Positions 1 to 10,104 of a stretch of 64,000 nt of DNA are shown one piece after another. A model generated the notes under the pieces. That model was not told where the DNA came from and searched no databases. It saw only the letters and a list, made by a program, of their open reading frames with translations. Both the position numbers and the translations under genes were made by a program. Origin of the DNA: Gillisella taibaishanensis. GTDB lineage: Bacteria; Pseudomonadota; Alphaproteobacteria; Rhizobiales; Rhizobiaceae. The stretch lies in contig NZ_MKIN01000028.1 in the NCBI RefSeq assembly GCF_001938985.1, positions 1 to 64,000 of the forward strand. Direction: 5' to 3'. Position 1 is the first letter of the stretch; every line of letters begins with the position of its first letter.

Positions 1-81
1 ATGGTCAGATAAATCCGAAGGGGGTCAAAATTGGACGCCGATCACCCCGCTAATGGGGTCAATTTTGCACGCCGAAACACA
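1..81. mobile_element. IS21-like insertion sequence end (partial)
   Basis: Two imperfect copies of a motif beginning GGGGTCAA and ending ACGCCGA lie in tandem at 21-41 and 55-75. Closely spaced repeats of this kind mark the ends of IS21-family elements, but no transposase is inside the window, so the family call rests on end architecture and memory of similar ends. The element apparently continues to the left of base 1, and the reading frame of the neighbouring hydrolase fragment runs into it. Confidence 0.45.
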
Positions 82-447
82 AGCCGGACGACCGTCAAGC
101 AGTCGCTTTCCCTGAAAAATGCAGAGAATGCGGCGATGGTTGATCGTGTGCGTCAAATGAGTATCGACCTCGGGAGGGACGCATTCATTCGCCAGGCACT
201 ATTGAGACGGCAGGGAGATGGCGACCGGCTCGGCGAGATACACTGTCCCACGCTCGTCATCGCAGCCGCCGAGGACCGGCTTCGGAGCCGTGACGAAGCC
301 GAGGAGCTAGCAGCAGGGATGAAGAATGCCGAACTCGTCTTCATACCAAAGTCAGGGCATATGCTTCCAATCGAAGCGCCGCACGCTTTTATCGACGTGG
401 TGGTGCCATGGCTTACCCTAAGGAGAGACCAACACGCTCGCCTGTGA
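82..447 (+). pseudogene. alpha/beta-hydrolase, C-terminal fragment cut by an IS end
   Basis: About 95 recognisable residues form the C-terminal third of an alpha/beta-hydrolase. They include a strand with CPTLVIAAAEDRL, carrying the catalytic-acid-type Asp, and SGHMLPIE, carrying the catalytic-type His, with the spacing usual for this fold. The nucleophile GxSxG part is missing. Upstream the open frame runs straight into IS end sequence, so the only start codon lies within mobile DNA and the gene has been beheaded. It ends at 447. No product can be inferred, because this fold covers esterases, lactonases and haloperoxidases. It is probably not functional. Confidence 0.7.
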
Positions 448-476
448 ATGTATTGCCTCGCCCCAATCTGCGCGGG

Positions 477-496
477 ATTTTGCACGCGGAAACACA
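477..496. repeat. Third copy of the left-end IS motif
   Basis: Bases 477-496 match bases 62-81 at 19 of 20 positions (ATTTTGCACGC then GAAACACA, with one C/G difference). The copy lies just past the end of the hydrolase fragment, so the fragment is bracketed by related IS-end sequence. The stretch 497-640 shows no gene. Confidence 0.6.
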
Positions 497-640
497 GTTG
501 TTAGGCTGGCTGAGACCATGCAATCATCTTGTGACGGCGATTCAGAGCTCTGTCGATCCGGAGTTTGATATCGGCGGCCGATGAAAGGCAGAAGGCCCGC
601 GAGCACATGCCGACGGACCTTCCATAACCAATCTCTGCTG

Positions 641-1030
641 TTAACGATCCGATGTTTCCGCTGCCTGGATATTTGCCCCAATGGCTGCGACGTTGATGCC
701 GTTATTCACGATCAGTAGCCTTTTGCGAACCAGAACGCCCATAACGCGGGCGGCGGTCGAAAAGGTCATTGAGTCGAGCGGACCCTCGCCCTCCCAAGGC
801 TTGGTCAGCCGCTCGGTCACGGCTGAGACGATACTGTTGGGCACGATATCGGTGCATTCACGCATGGCTTCGAACACGACGCTGATAGGATAGATACGCC
901 CTTCAAACGTTACGATCGGTTCGGTTACTTCGGTATCCCATTCCTCGAAGGCGTAGAGCGCCTCGCGGAAGAGCTGCTGCAGGGTAATGGGGGCATGACC
1001 CTCATGAAGGGGCGGCAAGGCATTCGACAT
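641..1030 (-). CDS. Hypothetical protein, 129 aa
   Basis: I do not recognise this family. The 129-residue product is acidic and soluble, with no signal peptide or membrane segment. It includes the stretch FEGRIYPISVVFEAMRE near residues 43-59 and a hydrophobic C-terminal half (VMGVLVRKRLLIVNNG). The start is supported by an AAAGGAG ribosome-binding site about 8 bases upstream. It stands alone between the left IS scar and the Nit1C operon, with about 700 bases of non-coding sequence on the operon side, and is transcribed in the operon's direction. Codon use resembles the neighbouring real genes, so I take it as genuine, but nothing indicates a function. Confidence 0.6.
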   Translation of the reverse strand: MSNALPPLHEGHAPITLQQLFREALYAFEEWDTEVTEPIVTFEGRIYPISVVFEAMRECTDIVPNSIVSAVTERLTKPWEGEGPLDSMTFSTAARVMGVLVRKRLLIVNNGINVAAIGANIQAAETSDR

Positions 1031-1728
1031 GTCTGTCTCCTTTCAATTGGAAGTCCGGCACATATAAGAAAGTTGAAGGTCTCTCCTCCGAGACCCAAGC
1101 GATGATGCTTCAGTTTGGCGCGCCTTAATCGAGTGAGCGGCGCGGCAAACCACCTCGTGAGCGGCGTGACATGGGGCACACACGAATTGTGTCCGCCAGC
1201 CATCTAACTTGATCAAGTTTATAGATTAATCCCGACTTGAAAAGCCTCAATGACAATTTTCTGCGATTCCGTTTATATTTGAATGAGTTAACCCGCAGTG
1301 AAACAATATCGGATCCGTAAAAGGCCTGAGAATCTCCATTCAAGTCCGAAGGAAAGAGCCATGTGGAGCGATCATGAATACCACCATCAAGACGGGTAGG
1401 ATCGTAGCCATCAAAAGAGCCGCCGGACGATTGGCCGAAGATGTGACGCGGATTTGCGACGCTGTTGTCGCCCTTGATCCGGGGAAGCACAATTGGCTTG
1501 CGCCGGGGAACCCTTGTTGATCGGATAAGCGATCAGGTTCCGTTCACGTTGCATTTTCTCGGATTTCGCACCTCTAAAAATTTTTGCAACAGTGCCTCTA
1601 CTGAACCGGGTGATGGACAACAATGTCGCAACACACTCGATCCGTGATCGCTCAATGCCATCTTGGAGGAGCAAGCGGAGATGGCGAGGTTGTAGCCGGG
1701 GGCGTTTCCCCTCCACGCTGCGGTCACG
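1031..1728. other. Gene-poor stretch downstream of the Nit1C operon
   Basis: Nearly 700 bases without a convincing gene. Minus-strand open frames exist (about 1125-1490 and 1411-1716), but they have no ribosome-binding site, have unusual composition and match no family I know. A helix-turn-helix-like stretch near 1560-1660 on the minus strand may be the remnant of a DNA-binding protein. I see no clear terminator for the operon. Confidence 0.4.
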
Positions 1729-2567
1729 CTACCTGACAAAAGCTTGTGCGCTCATGTCAATATAGCGAGTCCGCATGACGGCAATCAGTCGTTCATTCTC
1801 ACCGTGGAGGGAAGCGCATTGCCGGAGCGGATGCTGGTCAAAAGTGACTCTGACGCGCTCCCCCGGCTCCAGGTTGCCGAGATAAACAACGTTGCGGGAT
1901 CGAAGTACACGCAAATGGGAGGCGCCCGTCTCGAACACCGCCCGCTCGACCAATGCGCTAAAGCTAGGGAAATAGAGAAGCCCCACGGCGTTAAAGTCGT
2001 TCGATGGGCAGGGTAGGACCATGGAAGATTGTAGTGTCGCTGGCATCAGCCATTCCCGTTTGCCAGCTGAACACGCCACCTCGCTGGCATTACTTGCCAT
2101 TCTCTGGACGAGAGCCGGCGCGTCGGATGGTACTACCAATACCCTAGGCGCGCGCCGCACAATAGAGCGATTACTCGATGGGGCCGCTCGCCCGACGAAG
2201 GTCGAGATCAGGATGACATGGCCAATCTGCCTGCCATCTACGTCAATGTGCTGCACCGACGCCAGTCGGCCATGCCCCACCCGGTAAAGATCAGCGGCAA
2301 GCGTCAACTCACCACCAAGCCGGGGACGCTCAGGAGAGGTGAAACACAAACGTGACGCCCAGAATGCGGCATAGAGAGGCTCTCCCGCAGCACAGGTGAA
2401 CACCGCCTCCTGCTGCCCCATGGCGCGGGCAATGAGCCGCCAGTGCAGGTCGCCGGCGCGACGCAGCAACCATTGCTCTGAGAGGCCGAAGTAACCCATC
2501 TCCGCCATGCCAAGGATATGTCGCTCCTTGAGAGCAGGTCGAACGGAAGGCGTGGAAGCCGGCAGCA

Positions 2568-2571
<4 letters not shown>
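1729..2571 (-). CDS. Pnap_2097/LnmK-like biosynthetic protein, last gene of the Nit1C operon
   Basis: A 280-residue protein resembling the Pnap_2097 family, related to LnmK of leinamycin biosynthesis, a double hot-dog acyltransferase/decarboxylase. Matching features are the N-terminal GMAEMGYFGLSEQWLLRRAGDLHW block, the GGELTLAADLYRVG strand pair near residues 85-98, and a second half ending in NDFNAVGLLYFPSFSALVERAV followed by the strand VVYLGNLEPGERVRV. The assignment is from memory of family features, so acyl transfer is only a suggestion. Its ATG overlaps the nitH stop (ATGA at 2568-2571), so translation is probably coupled and it should act in the same pathway. It is not one of the seven nitB-nitH genes. 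Roughly 270 residues is normal for the family. Confidence 0.65.
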
Positions 2572-3835
<1,264 letters not shown>

Positions 3836-3839
<4 letters not shown>

Positions 3840-4114
3840 AACAGGGTGAGACAGGTGACATGCCCGTCGGATGGTTGGTTCTTTGCGACCTGCTCGATGA
3901 GGGCCAGTTGGTCCATGGCGGCAGAACAGGCGAAGCCGTATTTGGCGGCGACCCGGTCGGACGCCTCATTCAATCCGGCACGGGCGCGCTCCACGAAGTC
4001 GGCAAGGGGATAGGTCTCACCGGCGGCGAGATAGCGATGGATTGCAGTCGAAGGCGAGTAGCACTTCTCTTCTGCTCCGTCGGGCCAGCGGATCGTAAAA
4101 CGGACCTCAGGCAT
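3836..4114 (-). CDS. nitG: NitG, MSMEG_0570-family small protein
   Basis: A 92-residue protein starting MPEVRFTIRWPDGAEEKCYSP. This matches the small MSMEG_0570/sll0788-type protein found in nearly every Nit1C cluster. Its biochemical role is unknown. It has no signal peptide or membrane segment, and its middle (LAAGETYPLADFVERA) is the conserved core. The frame is open further upstream, but this start is chosen because the protein begins at the conserved N-terminus and overlaps the end of nitF by only 8 bases, as the other junctions do. Its stop overlaps the nitH start. It could be an accessory subunit or a carrier for one of the enzymes, which is inference. Confidence 0.85.
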
Positions 4115-5078
4115 GTGTAGCCTCCTTGGAGAGGGAGAGATAAGGCGAAGCGACATAGTCCCAGAAGATCGCGCGGTCCTCCTCCAGCACGAGACCGATC
4201 TCCGGCTTGGCATGGGCATTCCCGATGACGGCCGCGCAGATGTCACGCTCCGCGAATGCGGCGCACACTTCAGATGCTTTCTCCTTTCGAACCGACAGCA
4301 GGAAGCCGTAGCTCGGAAAGGTTCGCAACCACCGGACGATCTCTACGCCGGGGGGAAGTGGAAGGGCCGCAAGATCGATGTCGAAACCACAGCGTGAGCA
4401 CTCGGCAAGCATTAGCGCCGTTCCGACGATGCCGCCTTGACTGATATCCTTGCCTGCATCGACCAAGCCACGTTCGGCCATTAAAGGCAGGAGTTCATAA
4501 TCTCCGCGCAGACGGTCATGCGGCGCCTCTAGGGCAGCGCACCAGTTGTCGAAGTGCTGCCTGTATTCTCCACGATGATCGATGGCGGCGATCAGCGCGT
4601 CGCCTGGTTGGGCAGCAAAGCTGGAAATCAACTGACTCGCCCGACCCGTGACGGAGACCGCAAGATTGAGGTCAGTGCTTCGCAGATTGGTATGGCCACC
4701 TACGATCGGCACGCCATATGCCTCGGCTGCATCCCGCAATCCTTTCAGCAAGGCGGCGGCAGAATCTGCATCCGGCGCCCATATGGCGTCCAAAAGCGCG
4801 GTTGCGCGCCCTCCCATCGCGGCAACGTCCGACAGGTTGACCATCACGCCGCACCAACCTGCGAACCAGGGATCATCCTGCACGAATTGGGGCATGAAGC
4901 CCTCTCCCGCGAAGAGGTCCCAGCCGCCTTCAGGCCGCGCAATCGCCGCCGCATCATCGCCCGGCTGACCGGTCGCAGACGCGGTCAAGACAAGCGCACG
5001 CGTCGACGCCGCGATATCCAGCTTGCCGCGGATTGAAGGATGGGCTGCCAGTTGAGCGGCGATATCGTGGAGATTCAT
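4107..5078 (-). CDS. nitF: NitF, sll0787-family AIR synthase-like protein
   Basis: A 323-residue member of the PurM/AIR-synthase superfamily (ATP-dependent enzymes that activate a carbonyl or carboxyl oxygen, like PurM, ThiL, HypE and SelD). Visible features are an N-terminal GDDAAAI motif around residues 40-46, the VNLSDVAAMGGRATALLDAIW block typical of ThiL/PurM metal-nucleotide sites, and VGGHTNL near residue 127. It matches the Nit1C AIR-synthase-like gene, suggesting ATP-driven activation of an intermediate. The substrate is unknown. It starts within a TAATG overlap with the end of nitE, indicating coupled translation. Length is normal for the family. Confidence 0.87.
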   Translation of the reverse strand: MNLHDIAAQLAAHPSIRGKLDIAASTRALVLTASATGQPGDDAAAIARPEGGWDLFAGEGFMPQFVQDDPWFAGWCGVMVNLSDVAAMGGRATALLDAIWAPDADSAAALLKGLRDAAEAYGVPIVGGHTNLRSTDLNLAVSVTGRASQLISSFAAQPGDALIAAIDHRGEYRQHFDNWCAALEAPHDRLRGDYELLPLMAERGLVDAGKDISQGGIVGTALMLAECSRCGFDIDLAALPLPPGVEIVRWLRTFPSYGFLLSVRKEKASEVCAAFAERDICAAVIGNAHAKPEIGLVLEEDRAIFWDYVASPYLSLSKEATHA

Positions 5079-5617
5079 TACTCCCTCCGTGCTCTGGCAG
5101 ACCAGCCGGTAGCCGGATTGCCGATGGCCGGATAATAAGAGAGTGCCGCCTGCATGCGCATATGCGGCACGCCGTGAAGGTCGACCTGCCCAAGCGCCTC
5201 CCAGTGAAGCCGCCGGAAGAGCGGAACATTCTGCATCTGAACATGCGCGTTGAACTCATGGCAGCCGACGCCATTCGCCGTGCTGACGGCCAGACGGATC
5301 AGTTCGGCGCCGAGCCGACCAACCCTTCGATAATCGGGAGCAACGGCAAGCCGCGAGCCCCACCAGATGCCTGAGGATGACTGGTGAATGCGCACCGTGC
5401 CCACGACATCGGAAGGTTCCGCCGCCACAGTGGCAATCGCCACCAGCGGAAGCGCGATCTCATCGACGGCATCGCGGTCGTGTTCGGCAAAGATCTTCTG
5501 CTCCTCGACGAAAACCTGATGGCGCAGGCGCAGAGCGCCCGCCACTTCCCAGGCTTCGGTTGCTGCGCGAATGATGAATTCGGGACTGATGAAGGCGGAT
5601 TGATCCATATGGCTCAT
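5078..5617 (-). CDS. nitE: NitE, MSMEG_0567/sll0786-family N-acetyltransferase
   Basis: A 179-residue GNAT-fold acyltransferase. The RLAVAPDYRRVGRLGAELI segment (about residues 91-109) carries the R-x-x-G-x-G/A acetyl-CoA pyrophosphate-binding motif, and the preceding beta-4 strand (VGTVRIH) is clear. The family is specific to Nit1C-type clusters and is annotated as a nitrogen-starvation acetyltransferase. The acceptor substrate is not known. The start codon overlaps the nitD stop in an ATGA, and its stop overlaps the nitF start, so it lies within one translationally coupled series. I see no abnormality. Confidence 0.87.
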   Translation of the reverse strand: MSHMDQSAFISPEFIIRAATEAWEVAGALRLRHQVFVEEQKIFAEHDRDAVDEIALPLVAIATVAAEPSDVVGTVRIHQSSSGIWWGSRLAVAPDYRRVGRLGAELIRLAVSTANGVGCHEFNAHVQMQNVPLFRRLHWEALGQVDLHGVPHMRMQAALSYYPAIGNPATGWSARARRE

Positions 5618-6735
5618 GCCGGAACCCTCAGCTTCTCATAGGTCGAGAGGGCGGAACAGGCGCCGCACTTGCCGCATCCGGCCTTGATATCCGACGCCTT
5701 GAGGCCGCCGTCGATCACGATGCGAGAGAGCGGCTCGAGAATATCAGCCATGAACTCGGACGTGGGGGCCGGATGGCTTTCGAGCGGCGTTCCCGAAATT
5801 GGCACGAAGGGCACGACAAAGGGATAGACACCCATGGCGACCAGCCGTTCCGACATGTCGAGGATCGCTTCGCGCGTGTCGCCGAGACCAGCGAGGATGT
5901 ATGTCGAGACCTGACCTCGCCCGAACACCCTCACCGCTGCGTCGAAACTGGAGAAATATTTTTCCAGCGGCACGCTGGCCTTGCCGGGCATGATGCGTTC
6001 GCGCACCGCAGGCGTGACTGCTTCCAGATGCATGCCGAGCGCATCGGCGCCTGCATCCTTCATGCGCTGGTGCCAGAGATCATCTTCCGGCGGTTCGCAC
6101 TGAACCTGGATCGGCAGGTCGACAACAGCTTTCACGGCCCGTGCGCTCTCGGAAAGAATTGCAGCCCCGCGATCGTTACCCGGCGGCGTACCCGTGGTCA
6201 TGACCATATGCTTGACGCCATCCAGCTCGACAGCTGCCTTGGCGACTTCGGCCAATTGCTCCGGCGTCTTGTGCGCGACGGTGCGACCGGCCGCGAGGCT
6301 CTGTCCGATCGAACAGAACTGACAGGTTTTCCTGCGGCTCTCGTAGCGAATACAGGTTTGCAGGACCGTGGTGGCAAGCACATCTCGCGAATGCAACACC
6401 GCGATCTTGTTGTAGGCAATACCGTCTGCGGTCACGAGGTCATAGAACTTGGGACGATTGGGAAAACGAATGCGAGCGACCTCAGCACCGTCCCGCGTGA
6501 TGCGCGCCTGGCCATCGGCCCCGGGCGCTTCAACCAGATAGGGGCTATCGAAGGCGGGCGCGGTATGGACGGGCACCATGACCGTCGTATCGCCAAAGCT
6601 AACCGCCTTATGATCGGAAGGACCTGCGCCGCCGCGTCGGCTTTCGTGGCCCGCGCGCGGATCGACAAGACGCATGCCTTTCGTTTGGAGATCGTTGATG
6701 AGTACGGGATCAGTCGCGGGCTGCAGATCAAGCAT
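5614..6735 (-). CDS. nitD: NitD, MSMEG_0568-family radical SAM protein
   Basis: A 373-residue radical S-adenosylmethionine enzyme from the Nit1C cluster. The cluster-binding cysteines are atypical: Cys128, Cys138 and Cys141, giving C-x9-C-x2-C instead of C-x3-C-x2-C, followed by [11 protein letters not shown] second cysteine group, C-x2-C-x2-C at residues 354-360 near the C-terminus, could bind an auxiliary cluster. The [10 protein letters not shown] stretch is a likely SAM-binding glycine-rich motif. The frame is open 31 codons further upstream, but the start at 6735 has a CCGGAGG ribosome-binding site and overlaps the nitC stop by only 8 bases. The reaction is unknown. The noncanonical motif is normal for this family. 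Confidence 0.88.
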   Translation of the reverse strand: MLDLQPATDPVLINDLQTKGMRLVDPRAGHESRRGGAGPSDHKAVSFGDTTVMVPVHTAPAFDSPYLVEAPGADGQARITRDGAEVARIRFPNRPKFYDLVTADGIAYNKIAVLHSRDVLATTVLQTCIRYESRRKTCQFCSIGQSLAAGRTVAHKTPEQLAEVAKAAVELDGVKHMVMTTGTPPGNDRGAAILSESARAVKAVVDLPIQVQCEPPEDDLWHQRMKDAGADALGMHLEAVTPAVRERIMPGKASVPLEKYFSSFDAAVRVFGRGQVSTYILAGLGDTREAILDMSERLVAMGVYPFVVPFVPISGTPLESHPAPTSEFMADILEPLSRIVIDGGLKASDIKAGCGKCGACSALSTYEKLRVPA

Positions 6736-7717
6736 CTTGAACCTCCGGAAAACTGGCAATGTTGAGATCGTCATTGGGTGCGCGATCGTCGCCGATCTGC
6801 TCCAGGGCCCGGGCATAACGCGCATCATGGACGAGATGCAGCAGTTCAGGCCGTGCGTAGTGACCGACCGAATCCATCATCCGCTTGCGTTTGGTGATAA
6901 GACGCATGTCGAGGTCACCGATCAAAATGCCTTCGCCCGATGTCAGCGGCGGTACGACATGACGTCCCTCTGGCGTGACGATGCAGGTCATGCAGCCATC
7001 CCGCAGCCCTTTCTGCAAAGCAGGGTCAGGGTGGATCGAATGGATCTGTTCTTCGCTGAGCCAACCGGTCGCATTAACGACGAAGCAGCCGGATTCCAGC
7101 GCGTGATGCCGCATGGTCACTTCGATCTGTTCACCAAAGATCGGGCCGACGAGAGACCCCGGGAAATGCGATGCGTGAATCTCCTCATGCTGTGCCATAA
7201 GGGCATAGCGCGCCAAGGGATTGTAATGCTCCCAGCAGGCAAGCGCACCGACACGTCCGACCGCAGTATCGACAACCTTCAGACCGGCCCCATCGCCCTG
7301 CCCCCAGATCATCCGTTCATGATAGGTGGGGGTGATCTTGCGGCGCTTGAGTTTGAGACTGCCGTCGGCATCGAATATCAGCTGGGTATTGTAGAGTGAT
7401 CCCCGATCCCTTTCGTTGACGCCTAGCACGATCACAATATTGCGCTTGCGCGCCGCTTCTGCCACGGCTCTGGTCTCGGCGGAGGGAACCGTAACGGCTT
7501 CCTCGTACAGCCGCAGATGCTCCGGTCCCTGCTGCACCGGCGGCAGGACAAAACTGAAATAGGGGTACCAGGGAACAAAGGTCTCTGGAAAGACAATAAG
7601 TTCAGCGCCTTTTTCGGCCGCTTCTGCAATCGCATTCAGGACTCGCTCGACTGTCCCGGCGCGCGATGTGAGATCAGGCGCGATCTGGACGGCGGCAGCA
7701 CGGACTGTTCGGGACAT
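6728..7717 (-). CDS. nitC: NitC, Nit6803-type nitrilase
   Basis: A 329-residue carbon-nitrogen hydrolase of the nitrilase branch, converting R-CN to carboxylic acid and ammonia. The catalytic triad is visible: Glu45 in FPETFVP, Lys127 in the [11 protein letters not shown] segment, and Cys161 in [11 protein letters not shown]. These surroundings are typical of nitrilase 1/Nit6803 enzymes rather than amidases. It is the namesake gene of the Nit1C cluster. The start at 7717 is set by a GAAGGAG site and the conserved [15 protein letters not shown] beginning. A 16-codon upstream extension is open but unlikely. About 70 bases separate it from nitB and it overlaps nitD by 8 bases. Natural nitriles or cyanide-derived adducts are plausible substrates, as inference. 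Confidence 0.92.
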   Translation of the reverse strand: MSRTVRAAAVQIAPDLTSRAGTVERVLNAIAEAAEKGAELIVFPETFVPWYPYFSFVLPPVQQGPEHLRLYEEAVTVPSAETRAVAEAARKRNIVIVLGVNERDRGSLYNTQLIFDADGSLKLKRRKITPTYHERMIWGQGDGAGLKVVDTAVGRVGALACWEHYNPLARYALMAQHEEIHASHFPGSLVGPIFGEQIEVTMRHHALESGCFVVNATGWLSEEQIHSIHPDPALQKGLRDGCMTCIVTPEGRHVVPPLTSGEGILIGDLDMRLITKRKRMMDSVGHYARPELLHLVHDARYARALEQIGDDRAPNDDLNIASFPEVQDA

Positions 7718-7789
7718 GGCAAGCTCCTTCGCAACGGTGAGGGTGCGGGATGCCCGAGCTGTCACAGAGCCCGGGCATCCCGGCGGGAA

Positions 7790-8272
7790 TCAGACCGTCC
7801 AGGTATCGATGATCAGCGCGTTGGCCTTCTTGTGCAGCAGAATGCAATCGAGCACGTCCTGCGGCAGGATGGGAATGATGCCCGGGATCAGCGATGGCTC
7901 ACCGTGGCCGTAAAGCGCCTGCAGCGCGAAGCGACAGGCATAGACCTTGCCGCCTTCCTTCATGAAGCGCTCGAGGTTCTTGTTAAAATTCAGGTGCCCC
8001 GGAAACGCTTCGTCGCCAAGTTTGGGAAAGCCTCGCTGAATGCCAAGCGTTACGCCAGGGCCGTACAGCAGGATCGAGGTTTCATAGCCTTTACGCTGCA
8101 GGCGAATGGCGTTGAGAATGTTGACAAGGCCGATAGAGCCCTCGAAGGCGACAGTATGAAATGTCACCAGGGCTTTCTCGCCCGGATCGGCCTTCACATC
8201 CTCGAAGACCTTGGATTCATAATCAACGAAGAAGTCGCCATCCTTATGAGCTTCATGCGTGACTTGAGGCAT
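7790..8272 (-). CDS. nitB: NitB, MSMEG_0572/sll0783-family nitrogen starvation response protein
   Basis: First gene of the operon, 160 residues. It is a DsrE-like soluble protein beginning [21 protein letters not shown] and containing [31 protein letters not shown], which matches the sll0783 family. The Synechocystis homologue is nitrogen-starvation induced and needed for normal polyhydroxybutyrate formation; its molecular function is unknown. The start at 8272 has an AGGAG site 9 bases upstream. The open frame reaches 8344, but that extension has no ribosome-binding site and would enter the promoter region. A 70-base gap precedes nitC. Confidence 0.88.
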   Translation of the reverse strand: MPQVTHEAHKDGDFFVDYESKVFEDVKADPGEKALVTFHTVAFEGSIGLVNILNAIRLQRKGYETSILLYGPGVTLGIQRGFPKLGDEAFPGHLNFNKNLERFMKEGGKVYACRFALQALYGHGEPSLIPGIIPILPQDVLDCILLHKKANALIIDTWTV

Positions 8273-8318
8273 TTCTGTCGCTCCTGTTGTAGTGGGGATG
8301 ACTGAGCCTACGACAAAA

Positions 8319-8499
8319 ATTGTATGAATCAATATTAAGTGCAATATCCATACAATATTAGTATGTTTATTGAGTAACGACCCTCAAATTGCATTTTTTA
8401 TCTGCACGATGCCCTTTGAAAAGGCATTGATGCGATATTTTTACGCAACAAAATCCTCTCAGTTTCCAGGTTGCGTGGTTTGAAATCAATGCATACAAT
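8319..8499. promoter_or_regulatory. Divergent nitB/MocR control region with three ATTGTATG-type octamers
   Basis: The AT-rich intergenic region holds ATTGTATG at 8319-8326 and its reverse complement CATACAAT at 8349-8356 and 8492-8499. MocR-type regulators often bind direct repeats in the region they share with the target gene, so these are candidate operators for the divergent regulator. A small hairpin (TGCC...GGCA, 8410-8426) lies between them. The octamers are directly visible; their role is inference. Confidence 0.5.
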
Positions 8500-8535
8500 T
8501 AGCAACAATTAATGAAAGACAGGATTCGAGACGGC

Positions 8536-9906
8536 ATGATGAAATGGCTTCCGGTTCTCAAGCCCGATGGCAAACCGCGTTACCTCCAAATTGCAGACGC
8601 GATCGAAACAGCGATCAAGACAGGCGAAATTAACATGGGGGAGCGATTGCCGCCCCAGAGGAAGCTTGCGGAGAAGTTGGGCATCGATTTCACGACGGTC
8701 AGCCGCGCCTATTCAGAGGCAAATGCACGCAGACTGGTCGAGAGCCATGTCGGACGCGGAACCTTTGTCAGTACACCTGCCTATGCGCGTCATGAAGTCG
8801 ACCCGCGGCGGACACGCGACGAAGATCTTTCGATGAACATGCCACCGGAACCGCAAGACCCCGATTTGATCGCGCGTATGCAGGAGGGCTTGAGAACTGT
8901 CGCGGCCAATCTCGTCTCGCTTCTTCGCTATCAGTCCACCACGGGCGGAGCGCAGGACAAGGCGGCAGCATCCTCCTGGCTTTCGAAACGCGGCATGGTG
9001 CCTAGCCTGGAACGCATTGCCATCACGCCGGGCGCCCATGCAACCATGACGGCGCTGCTGTCGACCATGACCCGACCGGGAGATGTAATCTTATGTGAGG
9101 GCGTGACCTATCCTGGACTGCGCGCCATCGCAGCAAGGATGAGCCTTCAGCTGGTTGGCCTTCCCATGGATGATTCCGGTATACTGCCGGGGGCTCTCGA
9201 TGCAGCTATCCATCTGCATCAGCCCAAAGCGCTCTATCTGAACCCAACCGTCCAGAACCCGACAACGCTCACTATCCCCCAGGCGCGCCGAATGGAGATC
9301 GCTGAGGTTCTGATACGCCACAGGCTCCCTTTGATCGAAGATGATGCCTACGGGTTCATCCCGGCGATCGCTCCCGCACCGTTCGCGACCCTTGCGCCGG
9401 ATCTGACCTGGCACATCGGCGGTCTTGCCAAATGCCTTGGTGCCGGCCTTCGCCTTGCCTATACCGTTGCCCCCAATGCGCGCGCCGCTTATACGCTGGC
9501 GCAGGCCTTGCGCGCCAGTGCAGTGATGCCGTCGCCGATCTGCATGGCGCTTGCGACCCGCTGGATCGAAGATGGAACCGCAGACGCAATTCGACGCTTC
9601 ATCCGGACGGAGAGTGCCGCTCGCCAAATCATAGCGACGGAGACATTGGCGGGTTACAGTTTTAAAGGTGAGCCGGAAGCCTTCAACATATGGCTCAAGT
9701 TGCCGGTGGGCGCGAGCAGAGCGGAATTGATGGGACGCATGACAGGCCGCCATGTCGGGCTGATGCCATCAGATGCCTTTACTGTGCTTGGCGCCCCCGA
9801 CGAACATGTTCGCGTATGCCTGGGAGGCGTTATAAATAGGGAAGAGTTGCGGGCCGGCCTTCTCTTTATTGCAAACTCGTTGTCCGACGCAGGCTGGATG
9901 GGGTGA
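8536..9906 (+). CDS. MocR-type (GntR/aminotransferase) transcriptional regulator
   Basis: A 456-residue fusion of an N-terminal GntR winged helix (RLPPQRKLAEKLGIDFTTVSRAYSEA, about residues 36-61) and a fold-type I PLP aminotransferase domain. In the second domain, NPTVQNPTT, EDDAYGF and GGLAKCLGAGLRLAY correspond to the Asn, Asp and Schiff-base Lys regions of MocR proteins. Such proteins sense PLP, amino acids or amines. It is transcribed away from nitB across a short intergenic region, so it is the likely regulator of the Nit1C operon. The frame is open to 8512, but MocR proteins begin at the W-x-P-x-L block, so ATG 8536 (or 8539) is preferred. Confidence 0.88.
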   Translation: MMKWLPVLKPDGKPRYLQIADAIETAIKTGEINMGERLPPQRKLAEKLGIDFTTVSRAYSEANARRLVESHVGRGTFVSTPAYARHEVDPRRTRDEDLSMNMPPEPQDPDLIARMQEGLRTVAANLVSLLRYQSTTGGAQDKAAASSWLSKRGMVPSLERIAITPGAHATMTALLSTMTRPGDVILCEGVTYPGLRAIAARMSLQLVGLPMDDSGILPGALDAAIHLHQPKALYLNPTVQNPTTLTIPQARRMEIAEVLIRHRLPLIEDDAYGFIPAIAPAPFATLAPDLTWHIGGLAKCLGAGLRLAYTVAPNARAAYTLAQALRASAVMPSPICMALATRWIEDGTADAIRRFIRTESAARQIIATETLAGYSFKGEPEAFNIWLKLPVGASRAELMGRMTGRHVGLMPSDAFTVLGAPDEHVRVCLGGVINREELRAGLLFIANSLSDAGWMG

Positions 9907-10104
9907 GGCGCGAACTTCTAGCAGCCATGTGGCGCATTGCAGATCCCAGAATAGAAAAGAAAAACAATGGGGAGGACGGTGGAAGACTATGCCTTTCGCC
10001 TTGATCGCGGAGAAATAAGCATCCGTCGGCTGTCGCAACGCGGGAACCATCGCGACATTGAAAGGTTGGGCATCCCATACTTCAAAGATTTGGATGGTTC
10101 CCCA

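Noticed and set aside
1125-1716. Long minus-strand open frames after the Nit1C operon
   Set aside because: No ribosome-binding site, no recognised motif, composition unlike neighbours; likely chance or heavily decayed sequence.
5773-6765. 330-codon plus-strand frame opposite nitD
   Set aside because: Antisense to a gene with intact radical SAM motifs and good ribosome-binding site; no independent evidence.
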